NCBI GenBank assembly: GCA_037349315.1
Contig: JBAIAC010000026.1
Coordinates: 25,077,501-25,141,500, forward strand
Reading direction: 5' to 3'
Source of the DNA: Chelydra serpentina
Lineage: Eukaryota; Chordata; Testudines; Chelydridae
DNA length: 64,000 bases
Within the stretch, counting starts at the first letter, position 1. The number at the start of each line of letters is the position of its first letter. Of the stretch, positions 49,969-62,000 are shown one piece after another. Made by a program: the position numbers and the translations under genes. Below the pieces are notes generated by a model, which made no database searches, was not told where the DNA came from, and was given only the letters and a program-made list of their open reading frames with translations.

Positions 49969-50548
49969 GTAGGGACACTACATACAGTTAGGGACACTGC
50001 AGCTGGGAGTGTCCCTACCTGTATGTGTGCTGGTGAAGGTTCAGACGAGCCTGGGAGAGGGCTTGGCAGGCTGGTCACAGCAGTACAGCATAAAGGGAAC
50101 CTAGGTTGGTGGGTCAGGTGGGCTCAGTGGTATCCCAGTTCCAGAGGGCACCCCGGGGGAACCCATCACACCCCCATAGCTACCTCTCCCCCACTCTCCT
50201 CCTCAAAGATCCAAATCTTTCAAGCACTTCAGCCCTCCCCCAAGGCACCAAGAACTTAATTGGCCTGAAAGGCCCCAACTTTGGGCTGTTTCAGACCAAG
50301 TGTGATAGAGTGAGTTCCAGTGCTGAAGTGTCTTAACAAAAAATGCCCTCTCAGCTGCCTCCTTATTTTTCAGTTAGGCAGCTCTAGTTCTTCCACTGAC
50401 TGCAACTACTGCAGTATCAAGGGGGTCTCTGAAGGAGGGGTGTTGCGGGCCATTTAGGGATTTATAGGTCAGAATCAAAACTCCACTTAGAAGCCAATAA
50501 ACTCATCATGTACACTGCTTATTATTTGTAGACCAGGACCCCATTGTT

Positions 50549-50670
50549 AGGTGCTGTACAAACACAGGATACTCAGCAAACAGACTGCAGCATTTGCCGG
50601 GAGGGTTTATAAATCCTCCCAGCAAATGCTGCAGTCTGTTTGCTGAGTATCCTGTGTTTGTACAGCACCT
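50549..50670. repeat. 122-bp near-perfect palindrome without spacer
   Basis: Every position pairs across the centre at 50609/50610 except two (50598/50621 and 50605/50614). The central words are tttataaa. A 16-bp phrase spanning the centre (ggagggtttataaa) occurs again directly after the palindrome (50673-50686), as expected if an inverted copy had been inserted between two copies of it. Confidence 0.92.
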
Positions 50671-53600
50671 GGGGAGGGTTTATAAACCCATGGGTGGCAT
50701 CTCTATGGGAAAATTTCAGCTCCATCATTGATAACACTGGTGGAAGCAGAGCTCAGAATTTTTTTAGCATTATGTTGTCTAATCGTGCTTACAGCCGTGG
50801 GGAGCTGCGACCGTGGTGAATGAGGGCTACTAATTTTCCTACTGTTGACTATTTATAGTGCATTGCAGTAGTCTAATATTGGGGTAATCAAGGCATGGAT
50901 CATGGGATCAAGTTCTATAACCAAAAGAAATAGTCATAATCATGACTGATTTAGGAGGCAGATAGAACACAGGTGGATTTCTAGCTTCCAGGTTTGTATT
51001 TGCTGTGCTGCCAAGGAGAATAAAATGTTACTTGTCTTGTAAACACGGCAGACTTGATTTCTAAATCACTGAGAGAATAAATCTGGAGACTTACAATGCC
51101 ATTTTGACTTAGTCAGTTTCCTGACTACAACTGCCCTTTCAAGTGGCAGGACAACATGGCTCTGATCTGTCATGATGTGACATGTTACCTTGAGACACAC
51201 CAACAAAGACATTTTCATGATAATGGTCCAGAGAAAAGCCAGCATCACACTTTGATGGGTTGTGCTGGTTTTTTAAAAACTCTGTGTTGGTGGCATAGCA
51301 CAAAGTGAACATTTGCAGCTGCCAAAGCCAACTGACGCTCATGTGCATCTGGCCTGGAAAGCTTTGATATGAAAATCGCTGACATATGAACCAAAGTGAG
51401 AAACATCACCTCTATGTCTGTGGAAGAGGAGTGTTGCTGAGAAAGCAGCAAGGTTTGAAGGGAGGTGGAGGGTTGGGGAAGAGGGGAGTAATGCTGAAGC
51501 TTGAGAAACATGCAGTCCTTGTTGTATTTGCATATGAAGGGACAGGATTCCTCTATGGAGGGAAGGAAAGTTTTGCCAATAACAGTGTTAGCAAGGTAAC
51601 CACCACAGCTAGTGCTTATCTGCCCTTCAGTCCAAAAGAAGCATTTGTGCCAGGTTCTGACCTTTTCTTAGTAAGATGTGGAACTAGAAAAGTAGGACAC
51701 AAACAATCCACACACGTCCATCTTTTTAGTGTGCATGTATACTGTGGGCTGCTAGAATCCGAGTGTAGAGGCAGTCCACAGCTGCAGTATTTCAGGTAGC
51801 GCTCCAGGAGGCCTTCATGAATTGCTTGGTGTGGTGGGGGAGCATACCCCTACTTTTATTATTTTACAGAGTGCAGCGTCCTTCTCCCCATGCATGCCAG
51901 TCCTGTTTCTGGGGCCCACTGCACCATGTGCCCCAAAGGGAGTATTGAGGGTGCTGTGGAACATACTGAGACCCTAATCTAATGTATCCTCAGGACATGC
52001 ATTATGTGTGCAGGTACATACGACCTCACTGCAGTTCTTTCTTTCTATCGATCGAGCGATCGTGCACTGAAGTTACTAATGTTTATTCTCAAAATGCGAT
52101 CCCTTAAGAAACTAAATGAACATTTCCCCCCCCAATAAAAACAGCTATAGAACATACATTATATAACACTTGGCCTTGTGATGGTGTTTAGTCTGGAGAT
52201 GTACCCATCTTTGGTTGTAATTGCATATTTGCTTTACCAGTGGGAGCCTCATAAATGGATTTTGAAGCCTTGCTGAGGACAGTGTTATTGCACTGTGTCT
52301 GTATTACTTTCAAAATCACTTTGTTTCAGGCAATGTGAACTGACAACAAAATGAAAATGTGTCCCACCCCATTAGGGTATTTTGTACATTCTCTTTCTTT
52401 CTTCAACTGCAACTTGATTACAGAAGTATATCACATGATTGGCCCTGTGCAGAGGCTGCCCTTAACAGAAATCAATAGCCATGTGTATTCAAATTATTAC
52501 AGATGTAAGCCCTATGGCCAGAAGCTCCAGGGAGAAAGAACTCCCTACTTCCCCTATTGCTGAATAGGGGAAAGTGCTGTCATAGCTTCATTTGCATAGA
52601 TCTACCCACAATTCCATATTGACACCTGGGAGGTTACTATAACTTGTCATGAAGTTGGATTTTGGTCATAGTGGCTCCTAGAGAGGCTTAAGAGGAGAAA
52701 AGAGCTGCTACTTTGTAGCAAAGAGTTTGTTTTCAAGCAGCTGTGCTCTATCAATGGAGCCAAGTGTTCTTGACTCCCTTCCTATGGGGACTTCACTGCA
52801 GGAAAGAATGCAGAGAACAGCCACAGAATAGAGTGGATTCTGGTGAGGCCCCTCCTTACCTAGCATCTTATTAAAGTTGAATCACTAAATGGGGCAACGG
52901 GCAGTGATGCCTCCTTTGAGACAGGAGACAGACCTGCAAAGAGGTCCTTGAACTACTGCTACTTGCTGGTCCTCACTATGAGTGGGGTTTGGTGCATGGG
53001 TGAGGTGAGGCGGTGAAGGGGCATTTTCACTGTCAGGAGGGAAGGGGGAGGAGGTATTTTACTTTTTATTTGTAGATGTTCTGTTGCTGTGTTTCCCAAG
53101 TTTGACCATTCTCTTTCCCCTAATAATAACTTCTTATTTGTGCACATTTTTGGAGTGTTGGTGAGTAGGGAAATTCTGCCCATTAAGGACAAGCAGGGAG
53201 TGGGTGTTTGATTTTCCCAGGTTCCTGGGGGTGAGTTCAAGCCACTTTAGTTACTTCTCAAGAGGGACCCTAGATATATTGAACCATTTTGCTGCCGTTA
53301 ACCACCTGGCAGAAGGGTTGCACAGTACAAGGAAATCGCATAGAGAAACCTTATAGGGTCTGGATTCAGGAAGAAACTCTCCTTGGGTTTGCACTTGTAA
53401 TATGAAACACCTAAGCAAAGATGTACTAATTTAGATTGAATGGCAATCCTCTATGTCTAGCCTGGAAGTCAAATATCCACAAACAGAAGAAAAAGTCAAT
53501 GGGATTGTGTTATCTGGGTGGCTGATAGTCGGAACCGTAGAAAAAGGGCATTAGAATGAGTGCAGTGGAGGGAATGGGACCAGGTGCTGCAGTACCTTCC

Positions 53601-55452
53601 AGGTAGCAGGCCTTGCCTGGTAGCTGTGCAGCCGAGATTGTCCCTATTACAGTGAGAACTATTATAGACTGGGTTTAAATGTCTTGCCTAGCAGAGTAGC
53701 ATACAGTAGTATCACTATAATTAAGCATGCATCAACATTTTTGTTATAAATGTAGCTTTAGGGAGTTATAATGCTCTTTAACTATTCACTCTGAGCTGTA
53801 ACGTGCTCTGCAGTGACTTCACCTAAGTGCAAAGAGTCTAACACCCAAACTGGGCTCTCACTTACTCTGGTGGAGCTCCATTAAAATCAGAGGGGTTGAA
53901 CAGATGTAACCGAGCAAAATTTGGTCTAAAGGATTTTGGGCTAGGCTGAAATTAGCAACCCACCATGTGGTATGCAGCTGCACCACCCTGGGGCAGACTG
54001 AGTCACAAATTATGTTCTAATATCAGTCATTCCTTTGCTTCCCCCTTGCTTCAGGGAGGGACTACCTTATTTCACTCCTTCTCATGGAGCAAATGGGGAT
54101 GGCGTGGAGTCAGGGCTCTTCCCTTTCCCATCCCCTCTCTGTCTCCTCCCCATCTACTTGCTCTCCTCTCCATGGCACGAGTTAGTCTGAGCAGCTATGA
54201 GCCCTTATTCCTCTCTCTGGCTAATTGCTGTGCTGCTTCAGGAATAGGGCAGGAAGCAGATTGTGACTCAGAGTCACAGTCTGGTTCCTGCTTTCCTCCC
54301 CTCCCCTTTGCTCCAGGAGGAATGTTATCTCTTCCAGCCCCTTTGTTGATGCAGATTTCTTCCCCCATGGCATAGGCTCAGTTGTGGTAGCCAGCACCTT
54401 GGGTGTGTGTGTGTGTGTGTGTGTGTGTAAGTGTAAATAAGGCTACATCCAATTCCTGCTCACCTGCACAGGAGGGGGAGCAGCAGTGGGCAGGTAGGAC
54501 CAGAAAGGGGGGGGGGGGGGACATTGACAGAACTTTTGGTTCTGCTCCCCCCCGCCCCGCGCCAGCTAGCAAAGGGGCTGTAGCAAATTACTCCCTCATA
54601 GGAGCAAAGGAAGAAGTAGACTCCACAACCATGATTTCTCCCCAATTTCTCCATATGCAGGGTACGGAACAAAGGCTTAATCAAGCCCTTAATGAACACA
54701 GGGCTTTCTGTTTGGGCTGTGAGGAGGCCTCAGGGTGATGAGTTTCCCCTAATATCTCCATCTCTCTAAGCCACATTAGCTGCAGGTGAAACTCTTTTAC
54801 GCAGTATATAAATGCAAGGAAGCTTTCCTGGGCTGTGAAGCTATTTAATGTTCAGTGTTATTTCTGAGGGGCAATGAGATGCACGGTTCAGGGTTTGAAT
54901 TTCCCTTCAGGAACACTGGATGAGCGTGTCTAGAGTTAGACATTCTTCTCTCCTCTCCTCTCTTATATGAGTTAATACATATATTTTAGAAGAAAATAAA
55001 ATATTCACTCAGGATCCTTATCTGGCAGAAGTCTGGAGACTTAAACTGAAGAGGACAGCAGTTAGGGAGGCTGGAAGCTATTGATGAGCTGGCTTTAAGA
55101 GTGTTAGTATGTAGAACTCCCTCTTTTCCTGTCTCTGAGGCATCAGATCACATCTCTCTAAATCCTGCCTTAAAACCCTTCTTTTCTGTTCAGCGTATGA
55201 CTGACTCTCTATATAGTATATAGTGATATTGTGTATTAAGGACATGTCATAGTAATTCTATTACCAGCTCTCACAGTTATAACATACAGGAAAACTCCCA
55301 TTGACTTCAGTGAGGACTACAAGGTCAAGTTCTGTTGATAGTGAGGATTTCACTGGGCACCAATGGCACAGTATCGAAATAAAAAGTATTGCGTGATCGT
55401 GTTGTAATGTAACCCACTGGTGAGTGGGCACAAAGGGAGAGCAGTAACTCAC
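50671..55452. other. No gene recognised; GT microsatellite and G-run
   Basis: Low-copy DNA. It contains a (GT)n tract at 54402-54428, a G14 run at 54507-54520 and a CGATCG-rich short palindrome near 52049-52061. The open stretch at 53965-54375 is Ser/Pro-rich without recognisable domains or splice context. Confidence 0.5.
54402..54428. repeat. (GT)n microsatellite
   Basis: About 13 GT units. Likely length-polymorphic. Confidence 0.9.
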
Positions 55453-55545
55453 AATCTGCACAGGATATGTCGTTACCGCCCCAGCTGGAGAGTTTAACTC
55501 CGGAAGTCTCTACCTCAATCCACAGTGTGTTGTCCAATGTGTAAA
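55453..55545 (-). CDS. Candidate internal exon, unknown gene
   Basis: This is a 93-nt minus-strand stretch with an acceptor (gccctcatctttgtgacag, 55546 onward) and a consensus donor GTGAGT (55452-55447). Both ends are phase 1, so the length is a multiple of three. The 31 codons read smoothly (for example NTLWIEVETSGVKLSSWGG) and contain CpGs, unlike the AT-rich neighbours. I recognise no domain. It lies upstream of the CpG island on the same strand. It could belong to a different gene or to an upstream part of the same one with the island as an internal promoter. A chance ORF is possible. Confidence 0.35.
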
Positions 55546-55990
55546 CTGTCACAAAGATGAGGGCTCGTGGGGTTCAAACTGCTGTGGGCCTCTGACTCTC
55601 ATGACAAGCTTCCTTTTGCTCAGCTGAAGTACATAAACCATGGGTGGGTGGAAGGGAGGGTGGGTGTGTTTTACAGCCCCGCTTCTGTGCTGATCCATGG
55701 AGGATATAAGTGTTCTAAACACACACAAATTAAAAATGAATCTTTAAAGGTTGATGGCTGAAGATATTAGGCTGGTACCATTTAAAACCATTAAAGGACT
55801 AACAACAAGAGAGTTGACATAGGTTACACATTATTTGGAAAAGGAGAAATTACAGTGAGGCCAAACTAATACTGCTGATCTTATGGGTATGCAATGCAGG
55901 CACTGAATTTACGTCACTGCTCATAGCTCTAATTGATGTGACACGGGTAATTGCCAGGTTTAAAGGTTGAGAGGTTTGAATGAGCACACT

Positions 55991-56308
55991 CTCTAGAGCA
56001 GGGATCGACAACCTTTGGCCTGCGGCCCGCCAGGGTAAACTCCCTGGTGGACTGGGCCGGTTTGTTTACTTGCTGCATTCGCAGGTTTGGCCGATTGCGG
56101 CTCCCACTGGCCGCGATTTGCCGTCCCAGGCCAATGGGAACTGCAGAAAACAGCGCGGGCTGAGGGATGTACTGTCTGCCGTTTTCCAGTCCCCATTGGC
56201 CTGGAGCAGCAAACTGCGGCCAGTGGGAGCCGTGATTGGCCGAACCTGCGGACACGGCAAGTAAACAAACCAGCCCAGCCTGCCAGGCTGTCAATCCCTG
56301 CTCTAGAG
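55991..56308. mobile_element. 302-bp palindromic hAT MITE with 8-bp TSD
   Basis: The element at 55999-56300 is flanked by perfect ctctagag duplications (55991-55998 and 56301-56308). The ends are cagggatcgacaacc and ggctgtcaatccctg. The interior is GC-rich and largely self-complementary. For example gccgattgcggctcccactg near 56091 pairs with cagtgggagccgtgattggc near 56220. It forms a long imperfect hairpin. Overlapping ORFs on both strands here are by-products of the palindrome. Confidence 0.88.
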
Positions 56309-57639
56309 GTAGAATTAAAAAAAGTAATGAGCAACAAAACCCGAGTTTGCATTCAGCTGAATGTGGGTCGCTTTGTAGTTTTCTTGGCAAAAGGAAGCCA
56401 TTGCACCACTGGTCACATGAATGCTACTGGTCTGTCCATAAAACTAGAATACCCAATTATTGCCCTGCTCATAGAATGAAATGTATGAGTTAGTCTGTTG
56501 CAGTGCAGGAACCATAACCCGGTTTTGTTCATGTGACATTGTCTGTGCATGCCCTTCTTTATCTTTCTTAAATAACTAACAGGCTAGCTTTAATTTTCAG
56601 ATGCACCAAGATGTTCCCTTGCTGAATAATCATGTGATCACTACGCTCCAATCCTTGCTTATACCTCTTCTACTTTTTTTTATCACCCTCCCTTATAGTG
56701 TCACATGTAAAACGTGGGGACTGACCATCACTTACAATCATGTGTAGTGCTTACTAACATGACTAGTCCCTTTGACGGCAGTGTGCCTACTCAGGCGTGA
56801 AGCACTACAGTGGGCAGTAAGTATTTGCAGGATAGGGTCTTTAGATTGTAAACTCTTTGCAGCTTTCTGTGAAGCCTCTAGTGTGCTATAAAATTCTTTA
56901 CAAACATTTATTAAACCTCACAATGCTGGTGGGAGGTAAGAAAGTATGGTTACCAAACATTAGCCTAAAGGTGGCCTCTAATTTAGAGCGCCACCATTTT
57001 TGGAAGCAAAAATTTGTCACTGCTTTTTGAAATCTGGGCCTAAATGACTCACCTGAGGTTGAAGGGGATCAGAGTCAGAGCCAGGATTGGAGCTTGTGAG
57101 TGCCAGTCTCCTATGCATGCATATAGACTGTTCTTCTTTATGTACATACAGTTTATAATGTCACAAACTTTTTTCAAATGATTCCTTCTGCAACTAGGAA
57201 ACGGAAAACATAGAGAGCTTTTTATAGGCCCATTTGATAACTAATCAATGGCATGTCAGGTACCCTTCTGCAAGAGGCTAAATCAGAAGGCAAGGTAGCA
57301 TCTGCCTACAGCAGCAGTATCTTGTGGATAAAATGGAAGGAAGACCAAAGAGGAAATTTTTTTCCATATGGTCTTTGCTATGGATTTTTTCTTTAATTGA
57401 TTCCCCTCAGAACACACAATAAGTAATAAATAAATAAGCAGATGTGATAAGTTTTCTGGCTGGATCAGCAGTAGGGCAAGTAAAAATGGGTGTATTGGGG
57501 ACATCTGGCTGCTGATTGTGAACTGTTCTTGCTTTTGTATGGATCACACACATTTGTGACAATGAAATGCTCATCTACTAATACTTATTGTGACATTATC
57601 TAATTAGAATCTGACCATGCAAATCATTGTTGCTACCAC
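56309..57639. other. No gene recognised
   Basis: AT-rich, low-copy DNA with no identifiable repeat or coding signal. Confidence 0.5.
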
Positions 57640-58822
57640 TGTTCTATAATTGCAACGAATCTTATACAAAGTGTGATGCATGGCCAGAAAGGGTTAAGCA
57701 TCCCGCAGGCTAAATAACCCAGAATCAACCTGTAGAAACATGTTAGAAAAGTATGTGAATGGCAATTAGGGCCATTCCATGGTAGATAGGCTAAAACTTT
57801 GAAGTGCAAACTTGTATTGTTAGAGAATTGGAGGTGATAAGAATTATGTGTGTGTACTTCTATCTTGTTAGATGTTAGCCATGTAAACAGACAGCTCCTG
57901 TCTGTCACTATAGCTATTGATTCAGAGACCAAAAGGAAATGTTAACATTTAAATAAACTGTAAACATAGTAATATAATGTTTTATACATAGTAATATACA
58001 TGTGAAATGTATAGCAAATTACCTGAGAATAGTGGAAAACGGGCAATTGCCTTATGTTAATCCCTATAGCTAATTACTAGTGATGCTTAGGAAATAGGTC
58101 TATTTCAAAGTCTCCATAATTGCCTATTGTTCGCCCGAGGACTCTGAGCTGTCAAAGACCTGAAACTGTATGAGAGTATCTGGGGTCCTGATCCTTTTTA
58201 TCTCAGATCTGCTTGATGCTTCATGCAGAGGAAGCTTAAGCCAAAAAGGTTGAGAATCCAGTCCTAACCTGGAATCACCCTGCATATAAACACTGGACTA
58301 TAACCTATGAACTAATTCTGAAAGAACTCTTTGCAACTACAAAGCTCACCATCTCTACTATGAATCGGAATCTCAAGAATTGTACTCATGTCTGCATGTG
58401 TACTGATCTTTTAACCAATAGACTCTCTCTCTTTTTTCTTTTTTTAATACATTTTAGTTTAGTTAATAAGAATTGGCTGTAAGCGTGTATTTGGGTAAAA
58501 TCTGGAATATTCATTAGCCTGGGAGGTAATGTGTTCAATCCTTTGAGATTGGTAGAATTTTTTTATATGATGAATAAGATTTTCAGTAATCCTCATCATA
58601 TTTGAATTGGGTGTCTGGATGGAGGCCTGAGGCTGGGTTGCTTTAAGGGAACTGTGGTGTTGGCTTCTGGATAACCAGTGAGGTATTATACAAGCTGTTT
58701 TGTGCTGTCTCGGTAAATCTAGGTATTGGAATATCCACCAGCTTTGGGGATTGTCTGCCCCATTCTTTGCTGTTAACCCTAATTGAGTGACTGCAGTTGG
58801 CTTCCCTGGGACTCTGGTCACA
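57640..58822 (+). repeat. LTR of a second retroelement family
   Basis: A roughly 1.18-kb unit starts TGTTCTATAATTGC and ends ctggtcaca. Telling phrases include cagaaagggttaagcatcc, cagacagctcctgtctgtca, gggtgtctggatggaggcct and attgtctgccccattctttg. These suggest a common reptile LTR, recalled from memory. There is a T-rich ttaatacattttagtttagtta stretch near 58443. No internal genes flank it and no target duplication is evident, so the ends are provisional. Confidence 0.55.
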
Positions 58823-59014
58823 CTTATATTCATAGTAATTATATTATTCATAGTATATTGCATTCATAATATTTATATTCATAGTAATTCCTCCAGGATG
58901 TGTCCAGTGCTTTAGACCCCTGATCTTTAGGTTTTGGATATTTTGTCATTTTTTTATAGGAGGGAATTTATGTGGAGATAGCTTTGCTAAGATAAGAGTC
59001 CTCTTTAATGTCTT

Positions 59015-62000
59015 TAATGAAGTAAAAACTCTGTGGAATCATGGGAGATTTTAATTTTCCAGATATAGATTGGAGGACAAGTGCTACTAATAATAGTAGG
59101 GTTCAGATTTTCTTGGATGTGAGAGCTGGCAGATTTTTTCACCAAATAGTTGCTGAACCTACAAGAGGTGATGCCATTTTAGATTTGGTAATGGTGAGTA
59201 GTGAGGCCCTCACAGAAGAACTGGTTTTCGGGGACACTTTTCATTCAAGTGATCATGAGCTAATTCAGTTTAAACTAAATGGAAGGATAAACAAAAATAG
59301 ATCTGCAAGTAGGGTTCTTGATTTCAAAAGGGCAAACTTTAAAAAATTTAAGGGAATTAGTTAGGCTGAAGAACTCAAGGTTCTGAACATGGAGGAGGCT
59401 TGGAGTTGATTTCTGCAACTTTTGCTTAATCTATAGCTTGCATGCCAAGCAAAGGGAAACAATTTATAGGGAAGGATTACGGATCAAGCTGGATGAGCAA
59501 GTATCTCAAACAAGTGATTAAGAGAAAGCAGAAAGCCTTCAAGGAATGGAAGATGGGATGGATCAGCAAGGAAAGCTACCTCTTGCAGGTCAAAATGTGT
59601 AAGGAAAAAATGAGAATTACCAAAAGCTGAGCAGAGCTGGACCTTGCAAGGGAATTAAAACCAATAGTAAAAGGTTCTATAGCCATATAAATAAAAAGAA
59701 AACAAGGAAAGAGGAAGTTGGACTGCTATGTACTGAGGATGGGGTGGAGATTAAAGTTAATCTAGGCATGGCCCAACACGTAACCAAATACTTTGCCTCA
59801 GTTTTTAATAAGGGTAGGGTAGTGGCAGGGTGGCTAATGGATATGAGGATATGGAAGTAGAAACTACAACATTTGAGGTGTAAATAAAACTCAAACAGCT
59901 TTATGGGACTAAATTGGGGAGCCTGGATAATCTCCATCCAAGAATATTAAAGGAACTGGCACAGGAAATTACAAGACCATTAGCAAGGATTTTTAATGAC
60001 TCTATAAACTTGGAGGATTGCTAATATAGTACCTATTTTTAAGAAAGGGGAAAAAGTGATCTGGGAAACTACAGGCCTGTTTGTTTAACTGCAATTGTAT
60101 GCAATGTCTTGGGACAAATTTAGAAAGAGAAAGTAGTTAAGGACATAGAGGTACACGGTAATTGGGATAAAATACAACATGGTTTTACAAAAGGTAGATT
60201 GTGCCAGACCAACCTGATCACCTTCTTTGAAAAGACAACTGATTTTTTTAGACTAAGGAAATGCAGTAGATCTAATCTACCTAGATTTCAGTAAGGCATT
60301 TTGATACAGTTCCACATGGAAATTATTAGTTACATTGGCGAAGATGGGGATTCAAATGAGAATTGAAAAGTGGATAAGGAACTGGTTAAAGGGGAGACTA
60401 CTATGTGTTGTAATGAAAAGTGAACTGTCAGGCTGGAGGGAGATTACTAGTGGAGGTTCACAGGGATTGTTCTTGGGACCAGTCTTCTTTAACATTTTTA
60501 TTACTGACCTTGGCACAAAAAGTGGGAGTGTGCTAATAAAATTTGCAGATAACACAAGGTTGGGAGGTATTGCCAATACAGAAGAGGATGGGAATATCAT
60601 ACAAGAAAATCTGGATGACCTTGAAAACTGGAGTAATAAAAATCGAATGGAATTTAATAGTGCAAATTAATGCATTTACGGACTAACAACAATAATTTTT
60701 GCTATAAACTGTGTGTGGGGGGGCGTTTGAGTTAGAAGTGACAGAGGAGAAGAAGGACCTGTGTGTGTATTGGTTGATCACAGGATGAATATGAGCTGCC
60801 AATGTGATGTGGCCATGAAAAAGGCTAATGTGATCCTAGGATGCATCAGGTGAGGTATTTCCAGTAGAGACAGGGAAGTATTAGTACCATTGTACAAGGC
60901 ACTGGTGAGACCTCATTTGGAATACTATGTGCAGTTCTGGTCTCTGATGTTTAAGAAAGATTAATTCAAACTAGAACAGCAGAGAAGGGCTACTAGGATA
61001 ATCAGAGGAATGGAAAACCTACCTTATGAGAGGAGACTGAAAGAGCTTGGCTTATTTAGCTTAACTAAAAGAAGGATGAGGGAAGATATAATTGCTCTCT
61101 ATAAATACATCAGACAGATAAATATCAGGGAGGGGAAGTGTTATTTAAGTTAAGCGTAAATGTTGACACAAGAACAAGTGGATATAAACTGGCCATCAAC
61201 AAGTTTAGGTTTAAAATTAGAGGAAGGTTTCTAACCATTAAGAGGAGTGAAGTTCTGGAACAGCCTTCCAAGGGGAGTAGTGGGGGCAAAAAACCTAACT
61301 GGCTTCAAGACTGAGAGTGATGATAAATTTATGGAGGGTATAGTATGATGAGACTGCCTACCATAGGCGCCCTCTCCATGGGTGCTCCGAGGCTGGAGCA
61401 CCCAGAGAGAAAAATTTGCGGGTGCTCTGCACCCACCGGCAGCCAAGCTCCCTCTTCCTCACCTCCTTCTCCCCCCTGTCCCGAGTGCATCGTGTCCCCG
61501 CTCCTCCCCCTCCCTCCCAGTGCTTCCCGGCCCCCCGCTGCCTAACAGCTGTTTGGGGGCACTTAGGACTTTCTGGGAGGGAGGGAGAGTAGTAGAGACG
61601 TGGCACGCTCAGGGGAGGAGGCAGAGAAGAGGCGGGGTGGGATGGGGGTAGGGGGTGGAATGGGGGCAAGGCTGGGGTGGGAAAAGGCGGGGACTTTGGG
61701 GAAAGAGTGGAATGGGGGTGGGGTGAGGGCGGTGCAGAGGTGGGAAGAGGTGAGCCGGGGCAGAGGGGGGGCGAGCACCCACTGGGCGGAGGGGAAGTTG
61801 GCGCCTATGCTGCCTACAATGGCATATAGCTGATCTGTGAGTGCAAATAGCAAATATCCCCAATGGCCGGTGATGGGACACTAGATGGGGAGGGCTCTGA
61901 GTTACTATGGAGAATTCTTTCCCAGGTGTCTGGCTGGTGGGTCTTGCCCATATACTCCATGTCTAACTGATCACCATATTTGAGTTCGGGAAGGAATTTT

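Larger units (their letters stand above)
48538..50169 (+). repeat. LTR-retroelement LTR (family A, copy 2), interrupted
   Basis: The segment starts TGTGACGG near 48537 and ends cccatcaca at about 50169, giving TG...CA ends. It is homologous to 8160-9189 over most of its length. It has a TATA-like gctatttaaggcagggg near 49365 and a (GGACT)4 run at 49448-49470. A Penelope-type inverted-repeat insertion (48961-49170) splits it. Two palindromes lie near its 3' end (49897-49968 and 49980-50026). No internal gag or pol is attached, so it is a solo LTR. The flanking target duplication is unclear. Confidence 0.65.

Noticed and set aside
52040..52065. atcgatcgagcgatcg short palindrome as a regulatory site
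   Set aside because: It is a short, isolated CpG-containing palindrome with no promoter or repeat context.
53965..54375. 136-residue + strand ORF with Ser-rich product
   Set aside because: No domain and no splice context. It sits among simple pyrimidine-rich sequence next to a GT repeat.
55980..56479. Several overlapping ORFs of 64-153 residues on both strands
   Set aside because: They arise from the palindromic hAT element, so both strands give similar proteins. No transposase motif.
61345..61881. Pro/Gly-rich ORFs on both strands
   Set aside because: They lie within the nonautonomous, compositionally skewed hAT element and cross its ends.
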